From Streptomyces sp. DH41 (GTDB taxonomy: Bacteria; Actinomycetota; Actinomycetes; Streptomycetales; Streptomycetaceae), in NCBI RefSeq assembly GCF_029813785.1, contig NZ_JARVKY010000009.1, forward strand, positions 124,001 to 188,000: DNA of 64,000 bases. Reading direction: 5' to 3'. The translations under genes and the position numbers were made by a program. Within the stretch, counting starts at the first letter, position 1. Every line of letters starts with the position of its first letter. Below the pieces are notes generated by a model. It was not told the DNA's origin. It saw only the letters and a program-made list of their open reading frames with translations, and did not search any database. This document shows positions 1 to 7,882 of this stretch, piece by piece.

Positions 1-423
1 GCCGGACTGTCCGTGCCGCCGGTGCTGGAGGGCGACTGGACACCGGCCTCCGGGTATCGCAACGGGCTGGTCCTGGGCAAGATCCCCGACGTCACCGCGG
101 TGTTCGTGGCGAGCGACGAGATGGCCTTCGGGGTGATCCGCGCCCTGCACGAACTGGGCCGGCGGGTGCCGCAGGACATCTCCGTAGTGGGTGTGGACGA
201 CATCGCGCTGGCCGAGTACTGCTCGCCCTCGCTGACCACGGTGGCCCAGCCCTTCACCGAGATGGGAGCCCTCGCGGTCGCCCACCTGCTGCGGCACATC
301 ACGGACCCGGGCGCGGCGCCGGAGCCCGCGTCCGTCGAGCCCGAGTTGGTCGTCCGCGCCAGCACGGCGCCGGTCGGGCCGGCGGCGTTGGCCAGAGTAA
401 AGGTGACCGGGCGAGAGGTCTAG
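1..423 (+). CDS. LacI-family transcriptional regulator, C-terminal part (5' end outside window)
   Basis: The open frame runs in from the left edge, so only the last 140 residues are seen. They match the periplasmic-binding-protein-like ligand domain of LacI/GalR repressors: the ASDEMAFG segment, then ISVVGVDDIALAEY, then the SLTTVAQPF strand and the hinge-proximal helix. The helix-turn-helix end is missing. The family represses sugar-use genes and is released by a sugar ligand; the ligand cannot be told here. The stop codon lies inside a DasR-type palindrome, directly upstream of a secreted hexosaminidase, so the neighbours suggest aminosugar or glycan metabolism. It is partial because of the window edge, not broken. 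Confidence 0.9.
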   Translation, partial: AGLSVPPVLEGDWTPASGYRNGLVLGKIPDVTAVFVASDEMAFGVIRALHELGRRVPQDISVVGVDDIALAEYCSPSLTTVAQPFTEMGALAVAHLLRHITDPGAAPEPASVEPELVVRASTAPVGPAALARVKVTGREV

Positions 424-429
424 ACCCCA
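414..429. promoter_or_regulatory. DasR-responsive element (dre), site 1 upstream of the GH84 gene
   Basis: A perfect 10-bp palindrome GGTCTAGACC at 417-426 matches the core of the Streptomyces dre consensus ACTGGTCTAGACCACT. It overlaps the stop codon of the LacI-type gene and lies about 70 bp upstream of a second site. DasR is the GntR-family repressor of chitin and N-acetylglucosamine genes. The assignment rests on the motif. Confidence 0.6.
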
Positions 430-483
430 TACGTCTTACCTCTGCCTGCCTCCATCCCTCATCATCGTCAGGACAGGGCAATT

Positions 484-499
484 AATGGTCCAGACCATG
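484..499. promoter_or_regulatory. DasR-responsive element (dre), site 2 upstream of the GH84 gene
   Basis: TGGTCCAGACCA at 486-497 is a near-perfect palindrome matching the dre core. It ends 12 bases before the ATG at 512 and contains the alternative ATG at 485. An operator overlapping that ATG supports the downstream start for the enzyme gene. Confidence 0.6.
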
Positions 500-511
500 C
501 GTGGAGGTCTC

Positions 512-2968
512 ATGGCAAGACGTGCGAAAGCCACCGCAGCGGCCGGTCTCTGCTTCGCAATCGCAAGCACCATGATGCTCGAGGCACTACCGGCCACCGC
601 CGTGACGGAAACCGCCCTGACCGGTTCCGCCCCGACCGATGCCGCCGTGACCGATGCGGCCGACCACGCGGCCGCGTCCCCGCTGCCGCCGGTGTCACCG
701 ACCCCGCGGAACCTCGCCCGCGAGGGGCGTGACGCCGTGGTGACCGGCCGCGTGCTCGTCGTGGCCGACGAGGGTACGGACGCCGGTGCCCGCGACCGTC
801 TCGTCCGGGAGCTGAGATCGCACGGCGCCCACCGGGTCGACATCGTCGCCCCCGAAGAGATCCCCGGTGCCGCCGCCGGCCTGCTCACCGTACGGCTCGG
901 CCCGGCCACGCGCCCCGACATCGCGGCGGCACTGGGGGACACCCGGGCGCCCGGCCGCGACGAGGGCTACGCCCTGCGCGTCAAGGGAGCCCGGCCGGGC
1001 GCGGAGGTCACCCTCGGCGGCGAGGACGCGGCCGGGCAGTTCTACGCGGTGCAGACCCTGCGTCAGCTGTTCGTCCGGGCCGGCGGCAAGGCCTGGAAGG
1101 TCGCGGGTGCGCGGGTGAGCGACTTCCCGTCGATGCCGCTGCGGGGCACCATCGAGGGCTTCTACGGACAACCGTGGACGCACGCCGAACGCCTCGACCA
1201 GATGGACTTCTACGGAGACGTCAAGGCGAACACCTACATCTACGCGCCCAAGGACGACCCGCACCACCGGGGCAAGTGGCGCGAACCCTACCCGGCGGAC
1301 AAGCTGAACGAACTGGGTGAGCTCGTGCGGCGGGCCACCGCCAATCACGTGCGCTTCACCTTCGCCGTCTCTCCGGGGGAGTCGATCTGCTACTCCGACC
1401 CCGCCGACCGCGAGGCCCTCAAGGCCAAACTCCAGGCGCTGTACGACCTGGGCACCCGCGCGTTCTCCATCCCGCTCGACGACATCAGCTACACCCGGTG
1501 GAACTGCGAGGCCGACCGGGAGGCGTTCGGCGACCCCGGCCGGGAAGCGGCCGCGCGGGCCCAGGTCGACCTGCTCAACGACGTCCAGCGCGACTTCGTC
1601 GCCACGCACGAGGGCGCCCAGCCGTTGCAGATGGTGCCCACCGAGTACGGCGACCTCACCGACACCGCCTACAAACAGACCCTGCGCAACACCCTGGACC
1701 CCGCGGTCGAGGTGATGTGGACCGGTACCGCCGTCGTACCACCGAAGATCACCAATGAGGAGGCAGACAAGGCGTCGGAGCTCTTCGGACGCAAGGTCTG
1801 CGTCTGGGACAACTATCCGGTCAACGACTTCGGCAACACCAGCGGCCGGCTGCTGCTCGCGCCCTACGACAAGCGTGAGGCGGGCCTGTCGGCGCACCTC
1901 TCCGGCGTCGTGGCCAACCCGATGAACCAGCCGTACGCCAGCAAGGTCGCCGTCTTCGGCACCGCGGACTTCGCCTGGAACGACGGCGCCTACGACGCGA
2001 GGAAGAACTGGCCGCGCGCCATGGCCTACCTCGCGGACGGCGACCGCGAGGCCACCGAGGCCCTGCTCGTCTTCGGCGACCTCGAACACCTGGCCCCCAC
2101 CTTCGGCGCCACCCCCTGGCAGCCCCAGGCACCCGAACTCGCCCGCCGCGTGACGGAGTTCTGGACGTCATGGGACGAAGGGGACCGTGCCGCCGCCGTC
2201 ACGGCACTGCGGGCCTACGCGACCACCGTCGAACGAGCCCCGGCCACCATCCGCGGCGGCGCGGTGGAGGAGGGGTTCACCGTCGACGCGGCCGACTGGC
2301 TGGACGCCACCGAACTGTGGGGCAAGGCGATGGTGAGGATGCTCGACGCCCTCGCGAAACGCCAGGCAGGGGACAAGGAGGCGTCGGACCGGCTGCTGGC
2401 CGAATCGAACGAACTCCAGCGGCAGGCCCGCGCCGTACGGGTGGACCCCCCGCGCAATTCCTGGGGCAAGGTCCAGCCCAAGGTCGGCGACGGAGTACTC
2501 GACTCCTTCCTCGTGCGGGCCGACGTCCGGCTGCGGTTGTGGGACACGGCGGGAGGCGGGAGGAACCTGGCCCTCGAGGGGACGGCGTCCGCGTCCAGCG
2601 TGGAGCGGAACCTCGACCACCTGGCTCCCCGGCACGTCAACGACGGGCTGACGGGCACCCGCTGGGCGTCGGGCTACTCGGACGACGAGTGGGTGCGGGT
2701 GGAGCTCTCCGCTCCGGCGACGGTCGCGGCGGTGACCGTCGCATGGGAGAGCGCGTGCGCGACGGAGTACACCGTCCAGACCTCCCCGGACGGCGTGAAC
2801 TGGACCACCGCCTCCACACAGCGCCCGGACGCCTGCGGCAACGACGTCGTCCGGCTCGCCGCCACGGAGGCGGTGCGGTACGTCCGTGTGCGGGGTGTCG
2901 AGCGGAAGACCACCTGGGGCTACTCGATCCACGAGCTGGGCGTCTACGGAGAGCCCGTCTCTCAGTGA
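512..2968 (+). CDS. Secreted beta-N-acetylglucosaminidase/hyaluronidase-like, GH84 with CBM32
   Basis: An 818-residue secreted enzyme expected to cleave terminal N-acetylglucosamine from glycans outside the cell. After a signal peptide ending near residue 30 there is a GH20b-like N-terminal domain (about 45-195). The GH84 catalytic domain follows (about 205-480), with GTIEGFYGQPW and the catalytic Asp pair in IPLDDISY. Next comes a helical region, then a C-terminal F5/8 type C (CBM32) lectin domain (about 685-818). The ATG at 512 is chosen because GGAGG lies just upstream; the ATG at 485 lies inside a dre operator and adds nine residues before the positive signal-peptide start. Two dre sites upstream imply induction by chitin breakdown products. 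It overlaps the convergent DoxX gene by 7 bp. Confidence 0.92.
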   Translation: MARRAKATAAAGLCFAIASTMMLEALPATAVTETALTGSAPTDAAVTDAADHAAASPLPPVSPTPRNLAREGRDAVVTGRVLVVADEGTDAGARDRLVRELRSHGAHRVDIVAPEEIPGAAAGLLTVRLGPATRPDIAAALGDTRAPGRDEGYALRVKGARPGAEVTLGGEDAAGQFYAVQTLRQLFVRAGGKAWKVAGARVSDFPSMPLRGTIEGFYGQPWTHAERLDQMDFYGDVKANTYIYAPKDDPHHRGKWREPYPADKLNELGELVRRATANHVRFTFAVSPGESICYSDPADREALKAKLQALYDLGTRAFSIPLDDISYTRWNCEADREAFGDPGREAAARAQVDLLNDVQRDFVATHEGAQPLQMVPTEYGDLTDTAYKQTLRNTLDPAVEVMWTGTAVVPPKITNEEADKASELFGRKVCVWDNYPVNDFGNTSGRLLLAPYDKREAGLSAHLSGVVANPMNQPYASKVAVFGTADFAWNDGAYDARKNWPRAMAYLADGDREATEALLVFGDLEHLAPTFGATPWQPQAPELARRVTEFWTSWDEGDRAAAVTALRAYATTVERAPATIRGGAVEEGFTVDAADWLDATELWGKAMVRMLDALAKRQAGDKEASDRLLAESNELQRQARAVRVDPPRNSWGKVQPKVGDGVLDSFLVRADVRLRLWDTAGGGRNLALEGTASASSVERNLDHLAPRHVNDGLTGTRWASGYSDDEWVRVELSAPATVAAVTVAWESACATEYTVQTSPDGVNWTTASTQRPDACGNDVVRLAATEAVRYVRVRGVERKTTWGYSIHELGVYGEPVSQ

Positions 2969-3399
2969 AGTGACGGCGCCCCGATCCGCCGGGCGCCGGT
3001 CCGTCGCCGGAGGCGGAGAAGGGGGGTGAGTGTCCAGCGGCCCGGGCCGATGGCGGCGAGGAGAAGAAAGGACCAGCAGAACATGACTGCCGGTTCGCCG
3101 CCGTTCTCGATGGGAAACAGCGCGTCGGCCTGGTGCTCGGTGAAGTAGGCGTACGCCATGGACCCGGAACACAGGACCGCGGCGGCCCGGGTCCCCAGAC
3201 CGCACAGCACCAGTGCGCCGCCGAGCAGTTGGACGACCGCGGCCCACCAGCCGGGCCACTCGGCGAACCCGGGCCCGGCTCCGTGCGGACCACCCAGCAC
3301 GTCGAACAGGGTCGCGGCTCCATGGCAGGCGAACAGCAGGCCTATGACCATGCGGAAGAGTCCGATCGCGTACTCACGGCTTCTTTCCAGCGCTTCCAT
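2962..3399 (-). CDS. DoxX-family small membrane protein
   Basis: A 145-residue protein with about four membrane segments. It has the DoxX pattern: an N-terminal LFRMVIGLLFACHG segment, a central LLGGALVLCGLGTRAAA helix and a C-terminal helix. DoxX proteins are integral membrane proteins, in some bacteria linked to thiosulfate oxidation or redox-stress complexes; the substrate here is unknown. It converges on the GH84 gene with a short overlap and is divergent from the LPMO gene, whose dre sites lie about 140 bp upstream of this start. No separate promoter stands out. Confidence 0.85.
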   Translation of the reverse strand: MEALERSREYAIGLFRMVIGLLFACHGAATLFDVLGGPHGAGPGFAEWPGWWAAVVQLLGGALVLCGLGTRAAAVLCSGSMAYAYFTEHQADALFPIENGGEPAVMFCWSFLLLAAIGPGRWTLTPLLRLRRRTGARRIGAPSLH

Positions 3400-3515
3400 C
3401 GTGGTGCTCCTCTCTCGTGGGCGACCTCGGGGGACCGGCCGCCGAAGGGGGACGCCGGGCCGGCCTGCGGTCCGAAGTCGGCGCCCGGGCTTGCCGGTTC
3501 ACTTCGCTCAGGCAC

Positions 3516-3543
3516 TTGACCGAATCCCGTCCATGGCTATGGT
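3516..3543 (+). promoter_or_regulatory. Promoter of the LPMO gene (TTGACC-N16-TATGGT)
   Basis: A -35 TTGACC (3516-3521) and -10 TATGGT (3538-3543) are 16 bp apart, a good vegetative promoter. The -10 runs into the first dre palindrome, so DasR binding would block it directly. Transcription would start near 3550, giving a leader of about 120 bases. Confidence 0.6.
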
Positions 3544-3574
3544 CTAGACCTAGTGCTGCTAGGTCTAGACCTAT
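3538..3574. promoter_or_regulatory. Tandem DasR-responsive elements before the LPMO gene
   Basis: Two identical perfect palindromes GGTCTAGACC sit at 3541-3550 and 3562-3571. Their centres are 21 bp apart, two helical turns, which places them on the same DNA face. The first overlaps the -10 box and the second lies just after the expected transcript start. This fits dual-site DasR repression of a chitin-use gene. Confidence 0.8.
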
Positions 3575-3673
3575 ATCGGCCTCCGTCCTCGGTCACCGGT
3601 GCCACTCGCGCCGGTGACGGCAAGCCCCGCGGGGTGGACGGCGGCATGGACGTATCGGAAGAAAGGGCATGGC

Positions 3674-4411
3674 ATGAACACGAAAAGACGGGTGGCTCTC
3701 GCGGTCGGAGCGCTGGTCGCACCCCTGCTCGCCGTCAGCCTGCCGGCGAGCACGGCGAACGCCCACGGCTGGGTGACCTCGCCCGGAAGCCGGCAGGACC
3801 AGTGCGCCGCGGGTGTCGTCGACTGCGGACAGATCAAGTACGAGCCGCAGAGCGTCGAGGGGCCGAAGGGCCTGAGCAGCTGCAGCGGCGGCAACAGCCA
3901 GTTCGCCGAACTCGACGACGACAGCCTGGGCTGGCGGGTCACGCCGGTCGGCGCGACGCACACCTTCACCTGGCACCACACGGCACGCCACGCCACCGAC
4001 ACCTGGCAGTACTTCATCGGGAACCAGAAGATCGCCGAATTCGACGGTCACGGCGCCCAGCCCGCCCCGGACGTCAGTCACCAGGTGGACTTCGGGGGCT
4101 TCACCGGCCGTCAGAAGGTACTCGCGGTCTGGAACGTGGCGGACACCGGCAACGCCTTCTACTCCTGCATCGACGTCAACATCGGCGGTGGCGGCGACGG
4201 CGGCGGTGACGGGGGAGGTGACGGCGGCGGCGGTGAGCCGGGCGACTGCGCCGCGGCGGCGTGGAACGCCGGGAGCGTCTACAACGGCGGCGACACCGTC
4301 TCCCTCGACGGGCACAACTGGCGCGCCAAATGGTGGGTGACGGGCGAGGAGCCCGGCACCACCGGTGAGTGGGGCGTCTGGGAGGACCTCGGCGCCTGCG
4401 CGGCCGGGTGA
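3674..4411 (+). CDS. Secreted chitin-active lytic polysaccharide monooxygenase (AA10) with CBM5/12
   Basis: A 245-residue copper enzyme that breaks crystalline chitin oxidatively. The signal peptide ends at ANA, so the mature protein starts HGWVTSPGSR; that N-terminal His is half of the copper histidine brace. The AA10 domain covers roughly residues 35-180, followed by a glycine/aspartate-rich linker of GGGD repeats and a C-terminal CBM5/12 chitin-binding module with conserved Trp residues. The start at 3674 is chosen for the basic signal-peptide beginning MNTKRR and an AAAGGG just upstream. Tandem dre sites overlap its promoter. It should act together with the GH84 enzyme upstream and the GH19 chitinase at 44.6 kb. 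Confidence 0.93.
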   Translation: MNTKRRVALAVGALVAPLLAVSLPASTANAHGWVTSPGSRQDQCAAGVVDCGQIKYEPQSVEGPKGLSSCSGGNSQFAELDDDSLGWRVTPVGATHTFTWHHTARHATDTWQYFIGNQKIAEFDGHGAQPAPDVSHQVDFGGFTGRQKVLAVWNVADTGNAFYSCIDVNIGGGGDGGGDGGGDGGGGEPGDCAAAAWNAGSVYNGGDTVSLDGHNWRAKWWVTGEEPGTTGEWGVWEDLGACAAG

Positions 4412-4416
4412 GCGAC

Positions 4417-4458
4417 GCCGGGTCGGCGCGCGCTCGGCGGAGCGCGCGCCGACCCGGC
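4417..4458. terminator. Bidirectional terminator between LPMO and amidase genes
   Basis: A perfect 19-bp inverted repeat (4417-4435 and 4440-4458) with a 4-base loop starts 5 bases after the LPMO stop and precedes the end of the convergent amidase gene. There is no T-run, as is usual in Streptomyces. Confidence 0.85.
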
Positions 4459-4480
4459 CGAAGGCCCGCGGCCGGTACGG

Positions 4481-6103
4481 TCAGCGGTCGCTCGGCCGGG
4501 GCGCGCCGGACGGCGACGTGGGCAGGTACCGGGGTGCTCGCCAGGCGTCCAGCCGGTGCTCGACCGCCGCTCCCAGGGACAGCAGTTCGGCGTCCTGGTG
4601 GTCCCCGGCCATCAGGAGCAGACCGACCGGCAGCTCGCCCACGGACCCGGCGGGAACGGACAGCGACGGGTACCCGGCGACGGCCGCCGGGGTGGACGAC
4701 GGGATCACGTCGTCGTCACCCCGCGCGCAGTCGGTCGTCCACGCGGGCGGATTCGCCGGGGAGGCGATGGCGTCCAGGTCGTGCGCGGCCATGGTCTCGT
4801 CGATGGACCGCCGGGAGAGATCCGTCAACTCGGCACGCATCGCCCGGTACTCGGGATCGGTGGTGGGAGGGGCCGCCAGCGCCTGCTCGAACAGTTCCTG
4901 ACCGGCGAAACAGGTCTGTTCGGCCGGGTGGGCGCGGTTGAACTCGATCAGCTCGGCGAGGTTCCGGGGCCCGCCGCGGGTGGCGAGGTAGGCGTCGATG
5001 TCCCGGTGGAACTCGCTCAGCAGCGCCGGGAACTCGAGTTCGGCGAGGCGCTCCTGGTACGGCGGGGTCACCTCGACGACCCGGGCACCCGCGGCGCGCA
5101 GTCGTGCCGCCGTGCGGGTCATCAGGGCGTCCACCTCCGTGCCGAGCGAGGGAAGCCGCCACAGGCCGATCCGCTTGCCGCGCAGACCGCCGGGACGCGT
5201 GCCCGCGTCCGTGAGGCCGAGGGCGCCGCCGGCGCGCACGGTGTCACGGCCGCTGAGCACCGAAAGGGTGAGCGCCGTGTCGACCACGTTGCGCGCCATG
5301 GGGCCCGCCGTGTCCTGCTCGGCGGAGATCGGCACGACGCCCGACTGGCTGACCAGCCCGAGGCTAGGCTTGTGGCCGACCACCCCGTTCATCCCGGCCG
5401 GGCACACGATGGAGCCGTCCGTCTCGGTGCCGATCGCCACCTGGGCCAGTGACGCGGCGAGCGCGGCGGCCGAACCGGAGGACGATCCGCAGGGATTGCG
5501 GTCCAGGACGTAAGGGTTGTTCGTCTGTCCGCCGACCGCCGACCACCCCGACGTCGGCTTCGCCGCGCGGAAGTTGGCCCATTCGGACATGTTGGCCTTG
5601 CCGAGGATCACCGCGCCCGCTGCCCGCAGCCTTTCGACCAGGACCGCGTCCGTGTCCGGCGGGTCACCGGCCAGCGCCAGCGACCCGGCGGTCGTCGGCA
5701 TGTCGCGGGTGTTCACGTTGTCCTTGAGCAGGACCGGGATGCCGTCCAGCGGGCCACGGACCGTGCCGCGACGATGCCTGGCGTCGCTGGCGGCGGCCTG
5801 CCGCAGGGCTGTCGGGCTGGTGCGCAGCACCGCGTTGATCCTGGGGTCGACGGCCTCGATCCGCCGCAGGTACGCCCGGGTCAGGGCCGACGAGGTCAGC
5901 GACCCGCGCTTCATGCGCGCCTGCAACTCGGGGATCGTCACCGTGTCGAGGTCCACTCCGTGGACGAGCGGCGCGCCGGCGGGCGGCGACGAACCGACGG
6001 CATGCGGTGCGGAGGCCTCCGCGCGCTGCCCCGGCGCACCCGCCGTCAAAAGGGGGACGACGACCAGGGCAGCGGTCACCGCCGCGAGATTTCGCTTCTT
6101 CAT
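4481..6103 (-). CDS. Secreted amidase (amidase signature family)
   Basis: A 540-residue amidase-signature hydrolase with an N-terminal signal peptide (MKKRNLAAV, then a hydrophobic stretch). The Ser-cisSer-Lys triad is visible: Lys in PVLLKDNVNT, and the glycine/serine-rich CGSSSGSAAALAAS segment followed by GTETDGSIVCPAG. These enzymes hydrolyse amide bonds of varied substrates; the target here, probably extracellular, cannot be named. The ATG at 6103 gives a normal signal peptide, whereas the longer frame adds 33 residues without one. It converges on the LPMO gene through a strong terminator. Confidence 0.88.
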   Translation of the reverse strand: MKKRNLAAVTAALVVVPLLTAGAPGQRAEASAPHAVGSSPPAGAPLVHGVDLDTVTIPELQARMKRGSLTSSALTRAYLRRIEAVDPRINAVLRTSPTALRQAAASDARHRRGTVRGPLDGIPVLLKDNVNTRDMPTTAGSLALAGDPPDTDAVLVERLRAAGAVILGKANMSEWANFRAAKPTSGWSAVGGQTNNPYVLDRNPCGSSSGSAAALAASLAQVAIGTETDGSIVCPAGMNGVVGHKPSLGLVSQSGVVPISAEQDTAGPMARNVVDTALTLSVLSGRDTVRAGGALGLTDAGTRPGGLRGKRIGLWRLPSLGTEVDALMTRTAARLRAAGARVVEVTPPYQERLAELEFPALLSEFHRDIDAYLATRGGPRNLAELIEFNRAHPAEQTCFAGQELFEQALAAPPTTDPEYRAMRAELTDLSRRSIDETMAAHDLDAIASPANPPAWTTDCARGDDDVIPSSTPAAVAGYPSLSVPAGSVGELPVGLLLMAGDHQDAELLSLGAAVEHRLDAWRAPRYLPTSPSGAPRPSDR

Positions 6104-6241
6104 GAGGCACAGCCCACTCCACGGCACCACACGGCGCAAGGGGCCGTCCCATACCACGTTGACCCCCATGGCGGTGACCAGGGGGACCCTCTTCCGGCGC
6201 ACGTTCTTCGGACAGACCGGTGACAGTACCGAATGGGTTCT

Positions 6242-6276
6242 GTTTTCCTGTAAGCAGGTGAAAATAGAGGTATACG
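6242..6276 (+). promoter_or_regulatory. AT-rich imperfect inverted repeat and -10-like box before nfeD
   Basis: TTTTCCTG and CAGGTGAAAA form an imperfect inverted repeat at 6243-6264, followed by TATACG (6271-6276). The stretch is markedly AT-rich and lies 43 bases before the NfeD start. It is probably a promoter with an operator; the factor is unknown. Confidence 0.4.
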
Positions 6277-6318
6277 TCCAGCCATTCGCGCACCCGCACC
6301 GTTCAGGAGGGGGTCGTC

Positions 6319-6750
6319 ATGGATCCATGGCTGATCTGGTTGATCGTCGCGGCGGTTCTGATCGTGGCGGAGATCTTCACCCTCACCGCCGCGCTCGGAA
6401 TGCTGGGTGCGGCCGCGCTGATCACCGCCGGGTCCGCGGCGGCCGGACTTTCACCGCCTTTCCAGTTCCTCGTTTTCACCGTCGTCGCCACGGTCACCGT
6501 TCTCTTCGTGCGCCCCGTCGCGCTGCGCCACGTCCTCCAGCCCCAGACGGAGCGGTTCGGTGTCGACGCCCTGGTCGGCCAGGCCGCCTACGTCGTCTCC
6601 GAGGTGACGGGTATGGAGGGCAGGGTCCGTATCGGCGGTGAGGAATGGACGGCCCGTTCCTATGACGAGACGCTGGTGATTCCTCGGGGAAAGACCGTCG
6701 ACGTCATGGAGATCAGCGGGTCCACCGCCCTCGTCTACCCCCGGGAGTGA
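6319..6750 (+). CDS. NfeD-like membrane protein
   Basis: A 143-residue short-form NfeD protein: two or three membrane segments (about 1-65), then a soluble OB-fold (about 85-140) containing the motif TGMEGRVRIGGEEWTA. NfeD proteins pair with SPFH/stomatin proteins in membrane microdomains and may influence their proteolysis or assembly. The ATG follows AGGAGGGGG. The stop codon ends two bases before the ATG of the SPFH gene, so the two are translationally coupled. That pairing is the main support for its role. Confidence 0.88.
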   Translation: MDPWLIWLIVAAVLIVAEIFTLTAALGMLGAAALITAGSAAAGLSPPFQFLVFTVVATVTVLFVRPVALRHVLQPQTERFGVDALVGQAAYVVSEVTGMEGRVRIGGEEWTARSYDETLVIPRGKTVDVMEISGSTALVYPRE

Positions 6751-6752
6751 CC

Positions 6753-7799
6753 ATGGAAGCCTCGGCGTTTCTCGTCGCCGGTGTGATCGTCGCGCTTCTC
6801 GCGGTTTTCACCGTGGTGCGGGCGGTGCGCATCGTTCCGCAGGCCCGCGCCCGCAATGTCGAACGGCTCGGCCGCTACCTCCGCACGCTGAAACCCGGAC
6901 TCAACCTCGTCATTCCGTACATCGACCGCGTCTATCCGGTGATCGATCTGCGGGAACAGGTCGTCTCCTTCAAACCGCAACCGGTCATCACCGAGGACAA
7001 CCTGGTGGTCGAGATCGACACCGTGCTGTATTTCCAGGTGACCGATCCGCGTGCGGCCTTCTACGAGATCGCGAATTTCCTCCAGGCGGTGGAGCAGCTC
7101 ACCGTCACCACCTTGCGCAATGTCGTCGGGTCCATGGATCTGGAGAAGACCCTCACCTCGCGCGACACCATCAACAACCAGCTCCGCGGGGTGCTCGACG
7201 AGGCCACCGGCAAGTGGGGGCTGCGAGTGAACCGGGTGGAGATCAAGGCCATCGACCCGCCGCAGTCCATCAAGGACGCCATGCAGAAGCAGATGCGGGC
7301 CGAACGGGACAAGCGGGCCGCGATCCTCGGCGCGGAAGGGCAGCGCCAGTCGCAGATCCTCACCGCCGAGGGTGACAAGCAGGCCGCCGTCCTGCGCGCG
7401 GAGGGCAACCGTACCGCCGAGATCCTCAAGGCCGAAGGGCAGTCCCGGGCCATCGACGAGGTCTTCCAGGCCGTGCACCGCAACGACCCCGACCCCAAGC
7501 TCCTCGCCTACCAGTACCTCCAGGTGCTGCCTCAGCTCGCGCAGGGCTCGGGCAGTACCTTCTGGGTCATCCCCAGCGAGGTCACCTCCGCGCTCCAGGG
7601 GGTGTCCCGCGCCTTCACCGAGGCTCTGCCGCAGTCGCCCGCCACCCGGGAGAAGCCCTCCGACGAGGGCGTCGCCCAGGCGGCCAGCGACACCGCGCAG
7701 GCCGCGGAGGCCGCCGCCCAGGCCCTCGCCGACGCGGCCAAGGCCAATGGCGTGACGTCCGAGGCACTGCGGCCCCGTCCGGTGACCGAGGACCGGTGA
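6753..7799 (+). CDS. SPFH/Band 7 (stomatin-like) membrane protein
   Basis: A 348-residue protein with one N-terminal membrane helix and the SPFH core (about 25-190): RYLRTLKPGLNLVIPYIDRVYP and the TLRNVVGSMDLEKTLTSRD segment. A coiled coil follows with repeated AEG units (EGDKQAAVLRAEGNRTAEILKAEGQ), then an Ala-rich tail. SPFH proteins oligomerise into membrane microdomain scaffolds and modulate membrane proteases. The ATG at 6753 is preferred over the GTG at 6747 because GGGAG has better spacing. It forms an operon with the NfeD gene. Confidence 0.93.
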   Translation: MEASAFLVAGVIVALLAVFTVVRAVRIVPQARARNVERLGRYLRTLKPGLNLVIPYIDRVYPVIDLREQVVSFKPQPVITEDNLVVEIDTVLYFQVTDPRAAFYEIANFLQAVEQLTVTTLRNVVGSMDLEKTLTSRDTINNQLRGVLDEATGKWGLRVNRVEIKAIDPPQSIKDAMQKQMRAERDKRAAILGAEGQRQSQILTAEGDKQAAVLRAEGNRTAEILKAEGQSRAIDEVFQAVHRNDPDPKLLAYQYLQVLPQLAQGSGSTFWVIPSEVTSALQGVSRAFTEALPQSPATREKPSDEGVAQAASDTAQAAEAAAQALADAAKANGVTSEALRPRPVTEDR

Positions 7800-7882
7800 G
7801 CGGCGCGAACCACCCCGGCCGGCGTCACATGGGGCACACTCGTGTGTAGGGGTGTGTCCCTGCGGATCATTGCGAGGCCCGC

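Noticed and set aside
485..511. ATG at 485 as start of the GH84 gene
   Set aside because: It lies within a dre palindrome and has no Shine-Dalgarno; ATG 512 has GGAGG and a proper signal peptide.
7800..7882. Manganese (yybP-ykoY) riboswitch before TerC
   Set aside because: The 83-base leader shows only a weak GGGCACAC/GTGTGTCCC repeat and lacks the conserved loops and length.
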